From positions 310,001-374,000 of the forward strand of contig NZ_JAVRIE010000003.1 of NCBI RefSeq assembly GCF_031846165.1: 64,000 nucleotides of DNA. The letters run 5' to 3'. The translations under genes and the position numbers were made by a program. Under the pieces are notes generated by a model. It saw only the letters and a program-made list of their open reading frames with translations. It was not told where the DNA came from and searched no databases. This document shows, one piece after another, positions 56,525-64,000 of this stretch. Origin of the DNA: Glaciecola blandensis (lineage in GTDB: Bacteria; Pseudomonadota; Gammaproteobacteria; Enterobacterales; Alteromonadaceae). How positions within the stretch are numbered: position 1 is the stretch's first letter; each line of letters opens with the position of its first letter.

Positions 56525-57349
56525 ATGAAATATATATTCACTATGTTAGTGCTTGTGTTTGGCTTTTGTCAGAGCGTTAATGCTAATTTGTTGGTATCAC
56601 CCACTCGGATTGCATTCGAGGACAGAGATCGCGTAAAAGACATTATTTTGATAAACGTCACTGAACAGACTCGGAGTTATCGAATAGAATGGCAAGAAAA
56701 TACAACTGACGATTTTGGTAACTATATTTTACTCGCTGACAACGATGTCAGCTTTGCGTCAAGCGATTATATTCGCTATTCACCTCGTCAAGTAACGCTA
56801 AAACCAGGTGAAAGACAAGTTATCAAACTGATGCTGAGAAGAAAGTCAGACATGGACCTTCCTGAGTATCGTTCCCACTTAAAAGTCACAGCATTACCTA
56901 CAGCACCAAACCCAGCCGCTGAGAGCAGGGACGAGGGCATTGGTTTTAAAATAAACGTACTCACAAGTTATACAGTCCCCGTAATTGTTAGAAACCAGAA
57001 AAATAATGCAAGCCTGAGATTAAACGACATTAAGGTAAATGTTAAAAATGAGAAAAAAGTATTTTTTGAGATTGATTTAGGAAAGACAGGAACGAGCAGT
57101 ATCAATGGTGATATCAATGTTTCTGTAATAGATGAACAAAGTGGGCAGTCAGAAACGATTGGTATATTGCGAGGTATAAATGTCTTCCATGAAAAGGATC
57201 GACGAGTCATCAAAGTGGAATGGCAAGGGTTTACTGAACCCAAAAATATGAAGGTGCGTTTAGACTTTGTAGGAACTAACGAGCAAATTGGTCAGAAGTT
57301 TCTATCTGTGACCAAAGATATCTCCATCAATGACTACGTTAGAAAGTAA
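56525..57349 (+). CDS. Periplasmic pilus chaperone (PapD-like)
   Basis: A 274-residue secreted chaperone with an N-terminal signal (MLVLVFGFCQSVNA) and a PapD-like immunoglobulin domain. It shows LLVSPTRIAFEDRDRVKDIILIN (a conserved G1/A1 strand opening, split by the cleavage region), YIRYSPRQVTLKPGERQVIKLML with the subunit-binding edge strand and basic residues, and a second beta domain. Such chaperones hold pilins by donor-strand complementation until the usher takes them. It lies between the two DUF4402 genes, 22 bp after the minor one. Confidence 0.85.
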   Translation: MKYIFTMLVLVFGFCQSVNANLLVSPTRIAFEDRDRVKDIILINVTEQTRSYRIEWQENTTDDFGNYILLADNDVSFASSDYIRYSPRQVTLKPGERQVIKLMLRRKSDMDLPEYRSHLKVTALPTAPNPAAESRDEGIGFKINVLTSYTVPVIVRNQKNNASLRLNDIKVNVKNEKKVFFEIDLGKTGTSSINGDINVSVIDEQSGQSETIGILRGINVFHEKDRRVIKVEWQGFTEPKNMKVRLDFVGTNEQIGQKFLSVTKDISINDYVRK

Positions 57350-57532
57350 CACGCAGGCATTATTTAAAACTTTTTTTAATTTTACACTTAAGTTTCAAAA
57401 TTGAGGGTCGATAGAGAGTTTGTCAGGCGAAAACCTTACATTCGAACTATGATGTTTGATTTAGGCTTAGACAACGCAATTAAACATGCGTGTCTGTGTC
57501 ATTTAATTTTATAAAGTAAATTGGAGATTTCC
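57350..57532 (+). other. Leader of the major pilin gene
   Basis: 183 bp between chaperone and pilin. The length and the strong ribosome site suggest separate, higher expression of the pilin, but I found no promoter with a convincing match. A short ACGCA/TGCGT inverted repeat lies at about 57475-57492. There is no terminator hairpin, so read-through is possible. Confidence 0.4.
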
Positions 57533-58120
57533 ATGTTTAAACGCAATCAAATTCAAAAATCGCTAGTAGTTGCAGGTGTTACTCTTGCCTCTTTTGCTGC
57601 TTTTTCACAACAGAACGAAACCACTACTGCATCGGTAACAGTGCAAAATGCTTTTACCTTGACTGAAGATGCAGCATTAAGCTTCGGTACTATTACTGCT
57701 ACTGTAGTTTCTGGCACCGATGGTACGCTAACGGTTAATCCAGATGGAACTCAAGGTCAGCCTGCTGGTGGCATTAGAGTCTTGGTTCCTGGGACTGCAG
57801 CAAGTTACACAATCGCTGGAGCTGCGCCCTTCACTGACCTAAAAATCAATACAAACGTTGATACTGTAGCTCTAATCAACTCTACAGCGCCTCCAGGTAG
57901 TCCAGAATTTACCTTGAGTGCATTCCAAGTAACAGACGGTACCGTTACTGAAAGTATCAACTCTGGTGCGTCTGCATTTACTGCTGGTGATTTTCAAACG
58001 GATGTTGGTGGCACATTGACTGTCGGCTTAGGTGGCACACTTACATTGCCAGGTGGTCCAGCAGAGTTACTAATCGATGGTAACTACGAAGGAAACTTTA
58101 CAATCACCGTGAGTTACTAG
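57533..58120 (+). CDS. DUF4402 major pilin-like protein
   Basis: The 195-residue product starts at ATG 57533 with GGAG six bases before it. It has a signal peptide (SLVVAGVTLASFAAF, cut near FSQQ) and a Thr/Gly/Ala-rich all-beta DUF4402 domain: SVTVQNAFTLTEDAALSFGTI, a Gly-rich middle, and terminal NYEGNFTITVSY. There is no cysteine in the mature part. It is probably the main fibre subunit, being last in the locus with its own leader and terminator. The Ser/Thr-rich surface and the adjacent oligosaccharyltransferase gene make O-glycosylation plausible but unproven. Confidence 0.75.
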   Translation: MFKRNQIQKSLVVAGVTLASFAAFSQQNETTTASVTVQNAFTLTEDAALSFGTITATVVSGTDGTLTVNPDGTQGQPAGGIRVLVPGTAASYTIAGAAPFTDLKINTNVDTVALINSTAPPGSPEFTLSAFQVTDGTVTESINSGASAFTAGDFQTDVGGTLTVGLGGTLTLPGGPAELLIDGNYEGNFTITVSY

Positions 58121-58177
58121 TTATTAGTATCTTTTAGTAAGACTAAGATATTATTCGAATAATAACTGTATTTTAAA

Positions 58178-58204
58178 ATCCCGCACTAATGCGGGATTTT
58201 TTTT
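58178..58204 (+). terminator. Terminator after the pilin gene
   Basis: ATCCCGCA-CTAA-TGCGGGAT, a perfect 8-bp stem with tetraloop, followed by eight T. It isolates the pilin transcript from the next gene. Confidence 0.93.
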
Positions 58205-58297
58205 GGTCTGATATTTGCAAGTTTGCTGAATAGTATAGAGAAATGAAGTTGCTCTCACTTTCGACATCTTGATTTCAAGCATAAGGAACAAAAGGTA

Positions 58298-60001
58298 ATG
58301 CCTCATCAATCAAGCTACCAGTCAATTTCAAATAACACTATTCTAGCTTTATTTGGCCTCACCTTCCTTATACTGATGAATTATACAACACATCAACTTG
58401 GCGGTTTTGGATTAGGTTTAGCATTCAATAATGCTACATGGCTCGGGTTTACCTTGATATTCGCGATGGGCGGGCTTTTCATTAGCCTCAAATGCAGTAT
58501 AAAGTTAAGTAAGAGTTTAGTGGGGTATTTTCTTAGCATTGTATTGCTGCTACTGCCCTTGAGCTATGCGAAGCAAGCGCTTGAATACGACATGTTCTTA
58601 ATTGCGCTGGCTATAAGCAGTGCCTTAATACTTTTTTTTATAGTCGAACAGTGCAATCGTCGACGCTTTAAGACGATATTGTTAGCCATTCTGCTCTTGT
58701 CTGCACTCGTGCAAACTGTTTGGGGGATGGTTCAGTATTATTTGATCTATGAACCAAGTTTATGGTTTGTCGCTGCAAATAGCACCCAACCTCATGGAAC
58801 CTTTGGTCAAAAAAATGTATTCAGTTCTTATCTGGCTTTTGGGTCATTGTTAGCAATATATTTCTTATTCAATCAATCAAAAAAAAGTCGATTGGCAATA
58901 ACGCTAGTATTCTTAATTATTATACTGAACGCCCATTTAACTATGCTGGCTGAGGCCAGAACTGGCCGTGTTGTGCCGATCATTGCCGTCCTTGCCTACC
59001 TTAGTTATTGCGCATTCAAATACAAATCGCGTAAGCTAACGTTTGCTCTCGGTATTGTATGTCTTCTTACTAGCTTTACCCCTAAACAATGGTTCGATAT
59101 TCGCCCAAATCAAATAGTGACGGCACCCATTGGTATTCAGTCAGTTGGGGTGAGGCCATTGATGTACCAAGTGGGCGTTAATCTCATCATGGATAAGCCA
59201 TTACGAGGTGTTGGTGCGGGTAACATGGCGAGAGAGTTTATGCTCAAAAAAATCGCCTTGGAAGAGCAGCAGAACAGAATACCTACGGAGCTTCCTATTA
59301 CAAGCCATATCCATAACGAGCCGCTGCAATGGATGGTAGAACTTGGAGTTGTGTCTGGTTTAGCTTTTGTGGGCTTTATGATTACTTGGCTACTAGGTTT
59401 GAAAAATGGGTGGATTGACCCAAGCGTCTTGCTTTTAGCTTTGCCTTTTGTTGGTCACTCGCTTTTAGAGTTTCCATTTTATGCATCCGCGCCACACCTT
59501 TTCGCGTTTGCTATTATTCTGGCGTTGGCGAGTAAGGGAAGAAAGAAAGTCGTGAAGTTCACACCGGTGGCTAGCGGTTTTATCATCCCCGCTGTAGGAC
59601 TCATATCTTATAAAGCTATTATGTTTTTGCTTCTTTCAATAGCCTCAATGAATGCCCTGATTGAGTATCGACAGGGCAATAAACAAGATGAAAGTCTGCT
59701 TTACTCCGTAACACCCACACAGAGTTTTGAGCGTTTATTTACGCACGAAAAATATCAATGGACGTTCAAGCGAGGGAAGCAACAAGGTTCGATCAGCAAA
59801 GAGCAAGTATACAGCTACATCGAATTCCTAGAAGATAATGTAATGCAATGGCCAGAAGCACTCTTGTATGTCCAACTTGCAGAGATGTATCTCATTTCAG
59901 GTCAAAATAAAAAAGCACAAGAAATCATGAAAGAAGCATATGCTTTTTTCCCATCTGATGAGAAAGTCATCGCACTGCACACAAAATTAAATCCAAGTTA
60001 G
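58298..60001 (+). CDS. PglL/WaaL-type O-oligosaccharyltransferase or O-antigen ligase
   Basis: A 567-residue membrane protein with about 12 helices (to about residue 450) and a soluble helical C-terminal part that looks TPR-like. It carries the Wzy_C family signatures: HGTFGQKNVFSSYLAFG (166-182), EARTGRVVP (219-227), an Arg in GVRPLMYQ (286) and the large-loop motif SHIHNEPLQW (336-345). This H-x-H-N loop is shared by O-antigen ligases and protein O-glycosylation enzymes such as PglL. The GQKN motif leans to PglL. There is no lipopolysaccharide gene nearby, and the pilin gene is just upstream, so protein glycosylation is favoured. It is a separate transcript from the pilin and convergent with sapF (4-bp gap). 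Confidence 0.8.
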   Translation: MPHQSSYQSISNNTILALFGLTFLILMNYTTHQLGGFGLGLAFNNATWLGFTLIFAMGGLFISLKCSIKLSKSLVGYFLSIVLLLLPLSYAKQALEYDMFLIALAISSALILFFIVEQCNRRRFKTILLAILLLSALVQTVWGMVQYYLIYEPSLWFVAANSTQPHGTFGQKNVFSSYLAFGSLLAIYFLFNQSKKSRLAITLVFLIIILNAHLTMLAEARTGRVVPIIAVLAYLSYCAFKYKSRKLTFALGIVCLLTSFTPKQWFDIRPNQIVTAPIGIQSVGVRPLMYQVGVNLIMDKPLRGVGAGNMAREFMLKKIALEEQQNRIPTELPITSHIHNEPLQWMVELGVVSGLAFVGFMITWLLGLKNGWIDPSVLLLALPFVGHSLLEFPFYASAPHLFAFAIILALASKGRKKVVKFTPVASGFIIPAVGLISYKAIMFLLLSIASMNALIEYRQGNKQDESLLYSVTPTQSFERLFTHEKYQWTFKRGKQQGSISKEQVYSYIEFLEDNVMQWPEALLYVQLAEMYLISGQNKKAQEIMKEAYAFFPSDEKVIALHTKLNPS

Positions 60002-60005
60002 TAGA

Positions 60006-60800
60006 TCAAAACTGCTCAAAATGCTTATCCACTAAACTTGAATGCGAGTCGATAAGCTTCTTCGTCAATTCATGCTCAGGTTGTTTAAATACAGCCTGGG
60101 TAGGTCCTTCTTCTATTACCTTACCTTTATCCATGATCATTACTCGGTCGCTGATATGTCGCACAATCCCAAGGTTTTGTGAGATAAAGATAAAAGCCAT
60201 ACCCAGCTCTTGCTGAATATCTAATATGAGGTTAACGGTTTGAGAACGGACAGAGGGATCTAAGGCCGCAAACGGTTCATCGGCGACGATGATCTTTGGA
60301 TCTAATATCATTGCTCTTGCTAGCGAAACACGCTGTTGCTGACCATCTGATAGCATATGACGATAAAAATAGTAGTGCTCTCTTAATAGCCCCACTTTAA
60401 CTAGAGTCTGTTCTATCTTTACCTTTCGATCTTGTTCATCAAAATCTGTATTCAGTTGCAAGGTTTGATTAAGCACTGCACCGACAGTAACCGCGGGGTT
60501 TAAGCTGTTTTTACTGTGTTGAAGGATGAGTCTGACATCATGGTTTCTAGTTTGTTTATCACTTTGCTCAACCTCTTTACCTTCTAACAATATACTGCCT
60601 TGTTGAGGACTTATTCCTCCCACCAAGGCTCTGGCTAAGAGTGTTTTTCCAGAACCGTTATGTCCAGTGATAGCTAAGGTTTCACCCGCATTAACTTTAA
60701 AGCTAACAGGACCCAACACAAATTCATCTGGCTTTGAAAAAATCGACCGTTTTACACGGTGAGTGTATATCAGATCTTTTACCTCAAGAATCGCTGTCAT
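60006..60800 (-). CDS. sapF: Peptide ABC transporter ATPase SapF
   Basis: One of two ATPases of the Sap (peptide/antimicrobial-peptide uptake) transporter. The 264-residue product has Walker A GHNGSGKT (46-53), signature LSDGQQQR, Walker B IIVADEP with catalytic Glu, and the switch region of the Dpp/Opp subfamily. All catalytic elements are present, in contrast to SapD. Last gene of the sapABCDF operon; its start overlaps the sapD stop by 4 nt. Confidence 0.9.
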   Translation of the reverse strand: MTAILEVKDLIYTHRVKRSIFSKPDEFVLGPVSFKVNAGETLAITGHNGSGKTLLARALVGGISPQQGSILLEGKEVEQSDKQTRNHDVRLILQHSKNSLNPAVTVGAVLNQTLQLNTDFDEQDRKVKIEQTLVKVGLLREHYYFYRHMLSDGQQQRVSLARAMILDPKIIVADEPFAALDPSVRSQTVNLILDIQQELGMAFIFISQNLGIVRHISDRVMIMDKGKVIEEGPTQAVFKQPEHELTKKLIDSHSSLVDKHFEQF

Positions 60801-61855
60801 TGTCGACTTCCTTCGGAACTGCCAAGGTTAAAGTCTTCTGTGTCATCTGAACTCTTGTCATTGCCAGTAGGTAAATGTAAAGGAAAGTGGCAACTATATG
60901 CATGTTGCTGAATGAACCGTTCTTCCGGAACTTTGACACACTCTTTTCTAGCACTGGGGCAACGTGGTCCTAAGCGACAGCCAATCGGTAAATGTTGGAG
61001 CGTAGGGATCGTACCTTCCAATGATACTAAGTGTGATTTAGGCGGCAAGTTAATTTGAAAGCTTGGTGCACTATCCAGCAATGCTTTTGTATAGGGATGC
61101 AGCGGCCTTCGGTGCAGATGCTTTACTTTTCCAGACTCCACGGTTTGCCCACAGTACAATACTGTCATGCTATCGGCCATGCTCGAAATTGCTAACAAAT
61201 CGTGACTAACAAACAATATAGCAAGTTTTTTTGATTCGTTGAGAGCACTGAGTAATCGTAATATTTGATTTTTGGTCGTGCTTTCCATACTTCGAGTGGG
61301 GTCGTCCGCAATTAATATCTCAGGTTCAGACACTAAAGCCATGGCAATCATAAACTTTTGCGCAATGTCAGAGGCAATTTCATGTGGATATCGTTGCATG
61401 CAACTATCGTGGTCTTTAATACCCACTTTGTGCATTAAGCCGATGGCGATTTCTCGGCGTTGTTTATTACGTTGCCAAAACATTCCTTTATCTAAAAATT
61501 CAGAGGGAATACTTTCTTCTAACTGTTCTCGTAAAGTAGCTGAAGGATCGAGTGACGAGGTCGGATCTTGAAAAACAACTGCTATTTCGCGGCGCATGAT
61601 CACACGACGTTGCTCATTGGACATCGTAAGCAAGTTTTGCCCTTTCCACGTCATTCTATCTGCAGTGATTATCCAATGGTCAGGAACAGCTCCAATTATT
61701 GCTCGTACAATTAAGCTTTTTCCAGAGCCAGATTCGCCAACTAATGCCCGAATTTCGCCTGCTTCAACAGTAATACTCACTTTATCCAACGCTTTGACAA
61801 ACTCATTGCCAGTGTCGATTTCAACCGTGAGGTTTTTGATATCAAGTAAGGGCAT
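60797..61855 (-). CDS. sapD: Peptide ABC transporter ATPase SapD (degenerate motifs)
   Basis: The second Sap ATPase, 352 residues. Walker A GESGSGKS (40-47) and Q-loop Gln96 are normal. The signature is IASDIAQK (160-167), not LSGGQ-like, and the Walker B carboxylate is Asp185 (LIADDPT) in place of Glu. The C-terminal oligopeptide domain with the Cys cluster (GCRLGPRCPSARKEC ... CHF) is intact, as in Dpp/Opp ATPases that bind an iron-sulfur cluster. E. coli SapD also has an unusual signature, so partial degeneracy may be a family trait. Start overlaps sapC by one base. Confidence 0.9.
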   Translation of the reverse strand: MPLLDIKNLTVEIDTGNEFVKALDKVSITVEAGEIRALVGESGSGKSLIVRAIIGAVPDHWIITADRMTWKGQNLLTMSNEQRRVIMRREIAVVFQDPTSSLDPSATLREQLEESIPSEFLDKGMFWQRNKQRREIAIGLMHKVGIKDHDSCMQRYPHEIASDIAQKFMIAMALVSEPEILIADDPTRSMESTTKNQILRLLSALNESKKLAILFVSHDLLAISSMADSMTVLYCGQTVESGKVKHLHRRPLHPYTKALLDSAPSFQINLPPKSHLVSLEGTIPTLQHLPIGCRLGPRCPSARKECVKVPEERFIQQHAYSCHFPLHLPTGNDKSSDDTEDFNLGSSEGSRQ

Positions 61856-62754
61856 TAGTGTATTAACCTATTGCGTAAGGCTGAACGTAAACCTTCACCA
61901 ACAATGTTGATTGATAACACCATCAGAAAAATGCAAAAACCGGGCAAGGCAATTAACCAAGGTGCGGAATAAGCGACTTCTAAACTTTGCGACAAGCTAG
62001 CCCCCAGTTCGACTACTGGGCTTTGCGCGCCTAAATTTAGGAAGCCTAACGCTGAAATATCGATAATCGCAACAGACAAAGCCAAAGTACTTTGCACCGC
62101 GAGCAACTCAAACATTCCTGGTAAAATAGACTTCCAAAAAATGCGAAATGAAGATGCTCCGTCGAGACGATCGAGTAGGATGTAGTCCTTTTTCATTTCC
62201 TCTCGCACAAAATTACGAGTTTGGTGTACAAATTGCGGTATGAGAGCAAGAATGATTGCTAACATACTGTTTGCTAAGCCTGTGCCTAAGATAGCAACAA
62301 TGATAATCGCAATCAGTAGTGTAGGGACTGCCATAAGACTATCTAGCAGGTGGTTTAATATACTTGACTTGACCCCTCGATTCATCCCAGCAAGCGTGCC
62401 CAAGGCTACGCCGACCACTAAAGCAATGAATACCAGTATAACACTTGAACCAAACGTTATTCTGCATGCATGTAATGTTCTTGAAAACACATCTTGACCC
62501 AAAGCATTGGTGCCGAATAGATGTGCGATAGTGCCATTTCCTTCCCACGCAGGGGGTAATAGGATGGCATTCGTATTTTGTACGTTAGGATCATAAGGCG
62601 CTAACAAAGGCGCTAAAATTGTAATAACACAAAAAAGCAATAAGACCGCAAAGCCAACTAGCGCGAAGTGGCTTCGTTTAAACTCAAGCCAAATATGCAT
62701 AATTGGAGAAGGGTGATACTCCTCTTGATAAAGATTAAACTGCGCCACGTTCAA
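61855..62754 (-). CDS. sapC: Peptide ABC transporter permease SapC
   Basis: The 299-residue inner-membrane permease of the Dpp/Opp type has a cytoplasmic N-terminus, a first helix (LVGFAVLLLFCVITILAPLLAPYDPN), five further helices and the binding-protein-dependent signature GASSFRIFWKSILPG that touches the ATPases. It overlaps sapB by 20 nt. Complete and typical. Confidence 0.92.
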   Translation of the reverse strand: MNVAQFNLYQEEYHPSPIMHIWLEFKRSHFALVGFAVLLLFCVITILAPLLAPYDPNVQNTNAILLPPAWEGNGTIAHLFGTNALGQDVFSRTLHACRITFGSSVILVFIALVVGVALGTLAGMNRGVKSSILNHLLDSLMAVPTLLIAIIIVAILGTGLANSMLAIILALIPQFVHQTRNFVREEMKKDYILLDRLDGASSFRIFWKSILPGMFELLAVQSTLALSVAIIDISALGFLNLGAQSPVVELGASLSQSLEVAYSAPWLIALPGFCIFLMVLSINIVGEGLRSALRNRLIH

Positions 62755-63766
62755 ATTTATCCCTTGCTGGGTCGATAGCTCGACTTAAAAACTCAATAGT
62801 GATGGTTAAGCTTACCACGAACATAGAAACGACCAACATACCAATGCGTATTGCAGGGTAGTCCCGTTGGTAAATTGCTTGAATAAGCCAGTTACCAATA
62901 CCTGGCCAAGAAAAAATAGTTTCAACAACCATGGCATTCGTTATCAAGGTTGATATTTGCATCGCCATGAGAGGTAAAATAGGCAGTAAAGCATTGCGCA
63001 AACCATGTTTGAAAAATATCTGTTTGGTTGTGAAACCACGTGATTTTGCCGCATCAATATACCCTTTCTCCATTACGTCCATAATGGAGCGTCGGGTAAA
63101 TCTTACAAAAATTGCAGTGGTGACAAAGGCGATTGATAGGGTGGGCAAAATTATATGCTGAATAGCGTCGTAGAAGGCATCTGCCTTGTTCGGCATGTCT
63201 GCTCTTAGAATATCAAGCAGGATGAAGCCTGTTTGATGAGGCACATCATAAAGTAAATTAACACGGCCAGACAGAGGCAAGAAACCGAGTTGTAAACTAA
63301 ATATAGTGATGAAGATTAATGCTAACCAAAACACAGGGAATGAATAACTGACGACGCTAAATGTGACGACACCAAAGTCAAAAGGTTTGTGATGCCAAAG
63401 GCCACCTAGGAAGCCCAGCGGAATACCAAAAATAACGGAAATAAGCAGTGCGTAGGTGATTAATTCAATTGTTGCAGGGAAGGCAATGCTGACTTCTTTC
63501 AATAAAGACGTTTGCGAGGTAAAACTGACGCCCCAGTTACCATTCACTAATGTATTTAAGTAATGCCAAAATTGAGCGAAAATCGAGCCGTCTAGCTTAT
63601 ATGCAGCCTCAAGCGCGGCTCTTTGAGCATCAGATTCAGGCACAATGCCAGATAAGTTGGTTAATGTATCGCCTGGAAAGAAGTAGGGAAGAGCAAATGA
63701 AATAACGACCAACACTGCAATCGTAATCACCATCAAGTTGATGTAGCGTAAAAGCAGGTTAATCAA
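62735..63766 (-). CDS. sapB: Peptide ABC transporter permease SapB
   Basis: The 343-residue partner permease has a first helix near residues 10-32 (INLMVITIAVLVVISFALPYFF, split in practice by a Pro), a periplasmic domain and the ATPase-contact loop AAKSRGFTTKQIFFKHGLRNALLP. The TTG start at 63766 overlaps the sapA stop as TTGA. Typical Dpp/Opp-type permease. Confidence 0.92.
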   Translation of the reverse strand: MINLLLRYINLMVITIAVLVVISFALPYFFPGDTLTNLSGIVPESDAQRAALEAAYKLDGSIFAQFWHYLNTLVNGNWGVSFTSQTSLLKEVSIAFPATIELITYALLISVIFGIPLGFLGGLWHHKPFDFGVVTFSVVSYSFPVFWLALIFITIFSLQLGFLPLSGRVNLLYDVPHQTGFILLDILRADMPNKADAFYDAIQHIILPTLSIAFVTTAIFVRFTRRSIMDVMEKGYIDAAKSRGFTTKQIFFKHGLRNALLPILPLMAMQISTLITNAMVVETIFSWPGIGNWLIQAIYQRDYPAIRIGMLVVSMFVVSLTITIEFLSRAIDPARDKFERGAV

Positions 63767-64000
63767 GGTTTACGCTCCACGTCATCAAAGCGGATCCCAC
63801 CGAAAGGATTGATAACCATACCACTTATATTGTTGCTGACCGCTTGATATTGATAAGCGTGAGCAATAGGGACGAGCGGTGTTTCGTCAAAAATAATGTT
63901 ATTTGCTCTGTGATAATACACTCTGCGCTCGTTGGCGTTATCCGTTTTTAATGCGCTTTCGATCAGCGTGTCGTAATCTTCGTTGCACCATCGTGCTCTA
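63763..64000 (-). CDS. sapA: Peptide ABC transporter substrate-binding protein SapA (C-terminal part)
   Basis: Only the last 78 codons lie in the window; the gene continues beyond the right edge. The frame reads WCNEDYDTLIESALKTDN, then HRANNIIFDETPLVPIAHAY and ends at DVERKP. This is the characteristic end of Dpp/Opp-class periplasmic binding proteins (E...PLxPLAH). The stop overlaps the sapB TTG start, so the operon order is sapA-B-C-D-F. Confidence 0.85.
   Translation of the reverse strand, partial: RARWCNEDYDTLIESALKTDNANERRVYYHRANNIIFDETPLVPIAHAYQYQAVSNNISGMVINPFGGIRFDDVERKP

Overview
The window is a chromosomal segment of a marine, polarly flagellated gammaproteobacterium, most likely of the Alteromonadales. 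The reasons are the flhF-flhG (polar flagellum) gene pair, the Vibrio-type parC-parP-cheW cluster, a Na+ pump oxaloacetate decarboxylase, a TonB receptor with S9 and M13 peptidases, and the recX-alaS-csrA-tRNA-Ser-tRNA-Arg order shared with many gammaproteobacteria. I cannot name the species from sequence alone.

Layout. (1) 84-4881, minus strand: a small secreted/membrane protein of unknown function and a giant hybrid two-component sensor (periplasmic propeller, histidine kinase, receiver and AraC regulator in one chain). Two TTGTTGCAA direct repeats 21 bp apart lie between them, a spacing typical of AraC-type operators. (2) 5059-28675, plus strand: a late flagellar and chemotaxis block, fliK-L-M-N-O-P-Q-R-flhB, a periplasmic-propeller diguanylate cyclase, flhA-flhF-flhG-fliA-cheY-cheZ-cheA-cheB-parC-parP-cheW, closed by a strong terminator. 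A near-consensus sigma-54 promoter precedes fliK and a second, weaker one precedes flhA. (3) 28777-34835: a DUF2802 protein, then metA behind a double MetJ box, a methionine synthase split into two genes, and a DUF938 methyltransferase. (4) 34912-43933, minus strand: S9 peptidase, TonB-dependent receptor, M13 lipoprotein peptidase and a DUF482 (FemAB-like) protein. (5) 43957-48129: recX, alaS, csrA, tRNA-Ser(GCU) and two identical tRNA-Arg(ACG) genes. (6) 48416-51615: oadG-oadA-oadB. (7) 51904-58120: a non-canonical chaperone-usher surface-fibre locus (SPOR lipoprotein, usher with a C-terminal SPOR-like domain, two DUF4402 pilins, PapD-like chaperone), followed by a PglL/WaaL-type O-oligosaccharyltransferase or ligase. 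(8) 60006-64000, minus strand: sapABCDF peptide transporter, with sapA cut by the window edge.

How the parts work together. Regions 2 and 3 build the polar flagellar export gate, C-ring and chemotaxis array. The most striking detail there is CheA: it shows no recognisable P2 (CheY-binding) domain. In its place is a disordered linker with three copies of a short helix motif that resembles the CheY-docking ends of FliM and CheZ encoded nearby. The diguanylate cyclase lying between flhB and flhA, and the propeller-type hybrid regulator next to fliK, suggest that surface or nutrient cues are wired into motility. The usher locus plus the adjacent glycosyl-transfer enzyme is the best candidate here for a little-described surface-assembly system.
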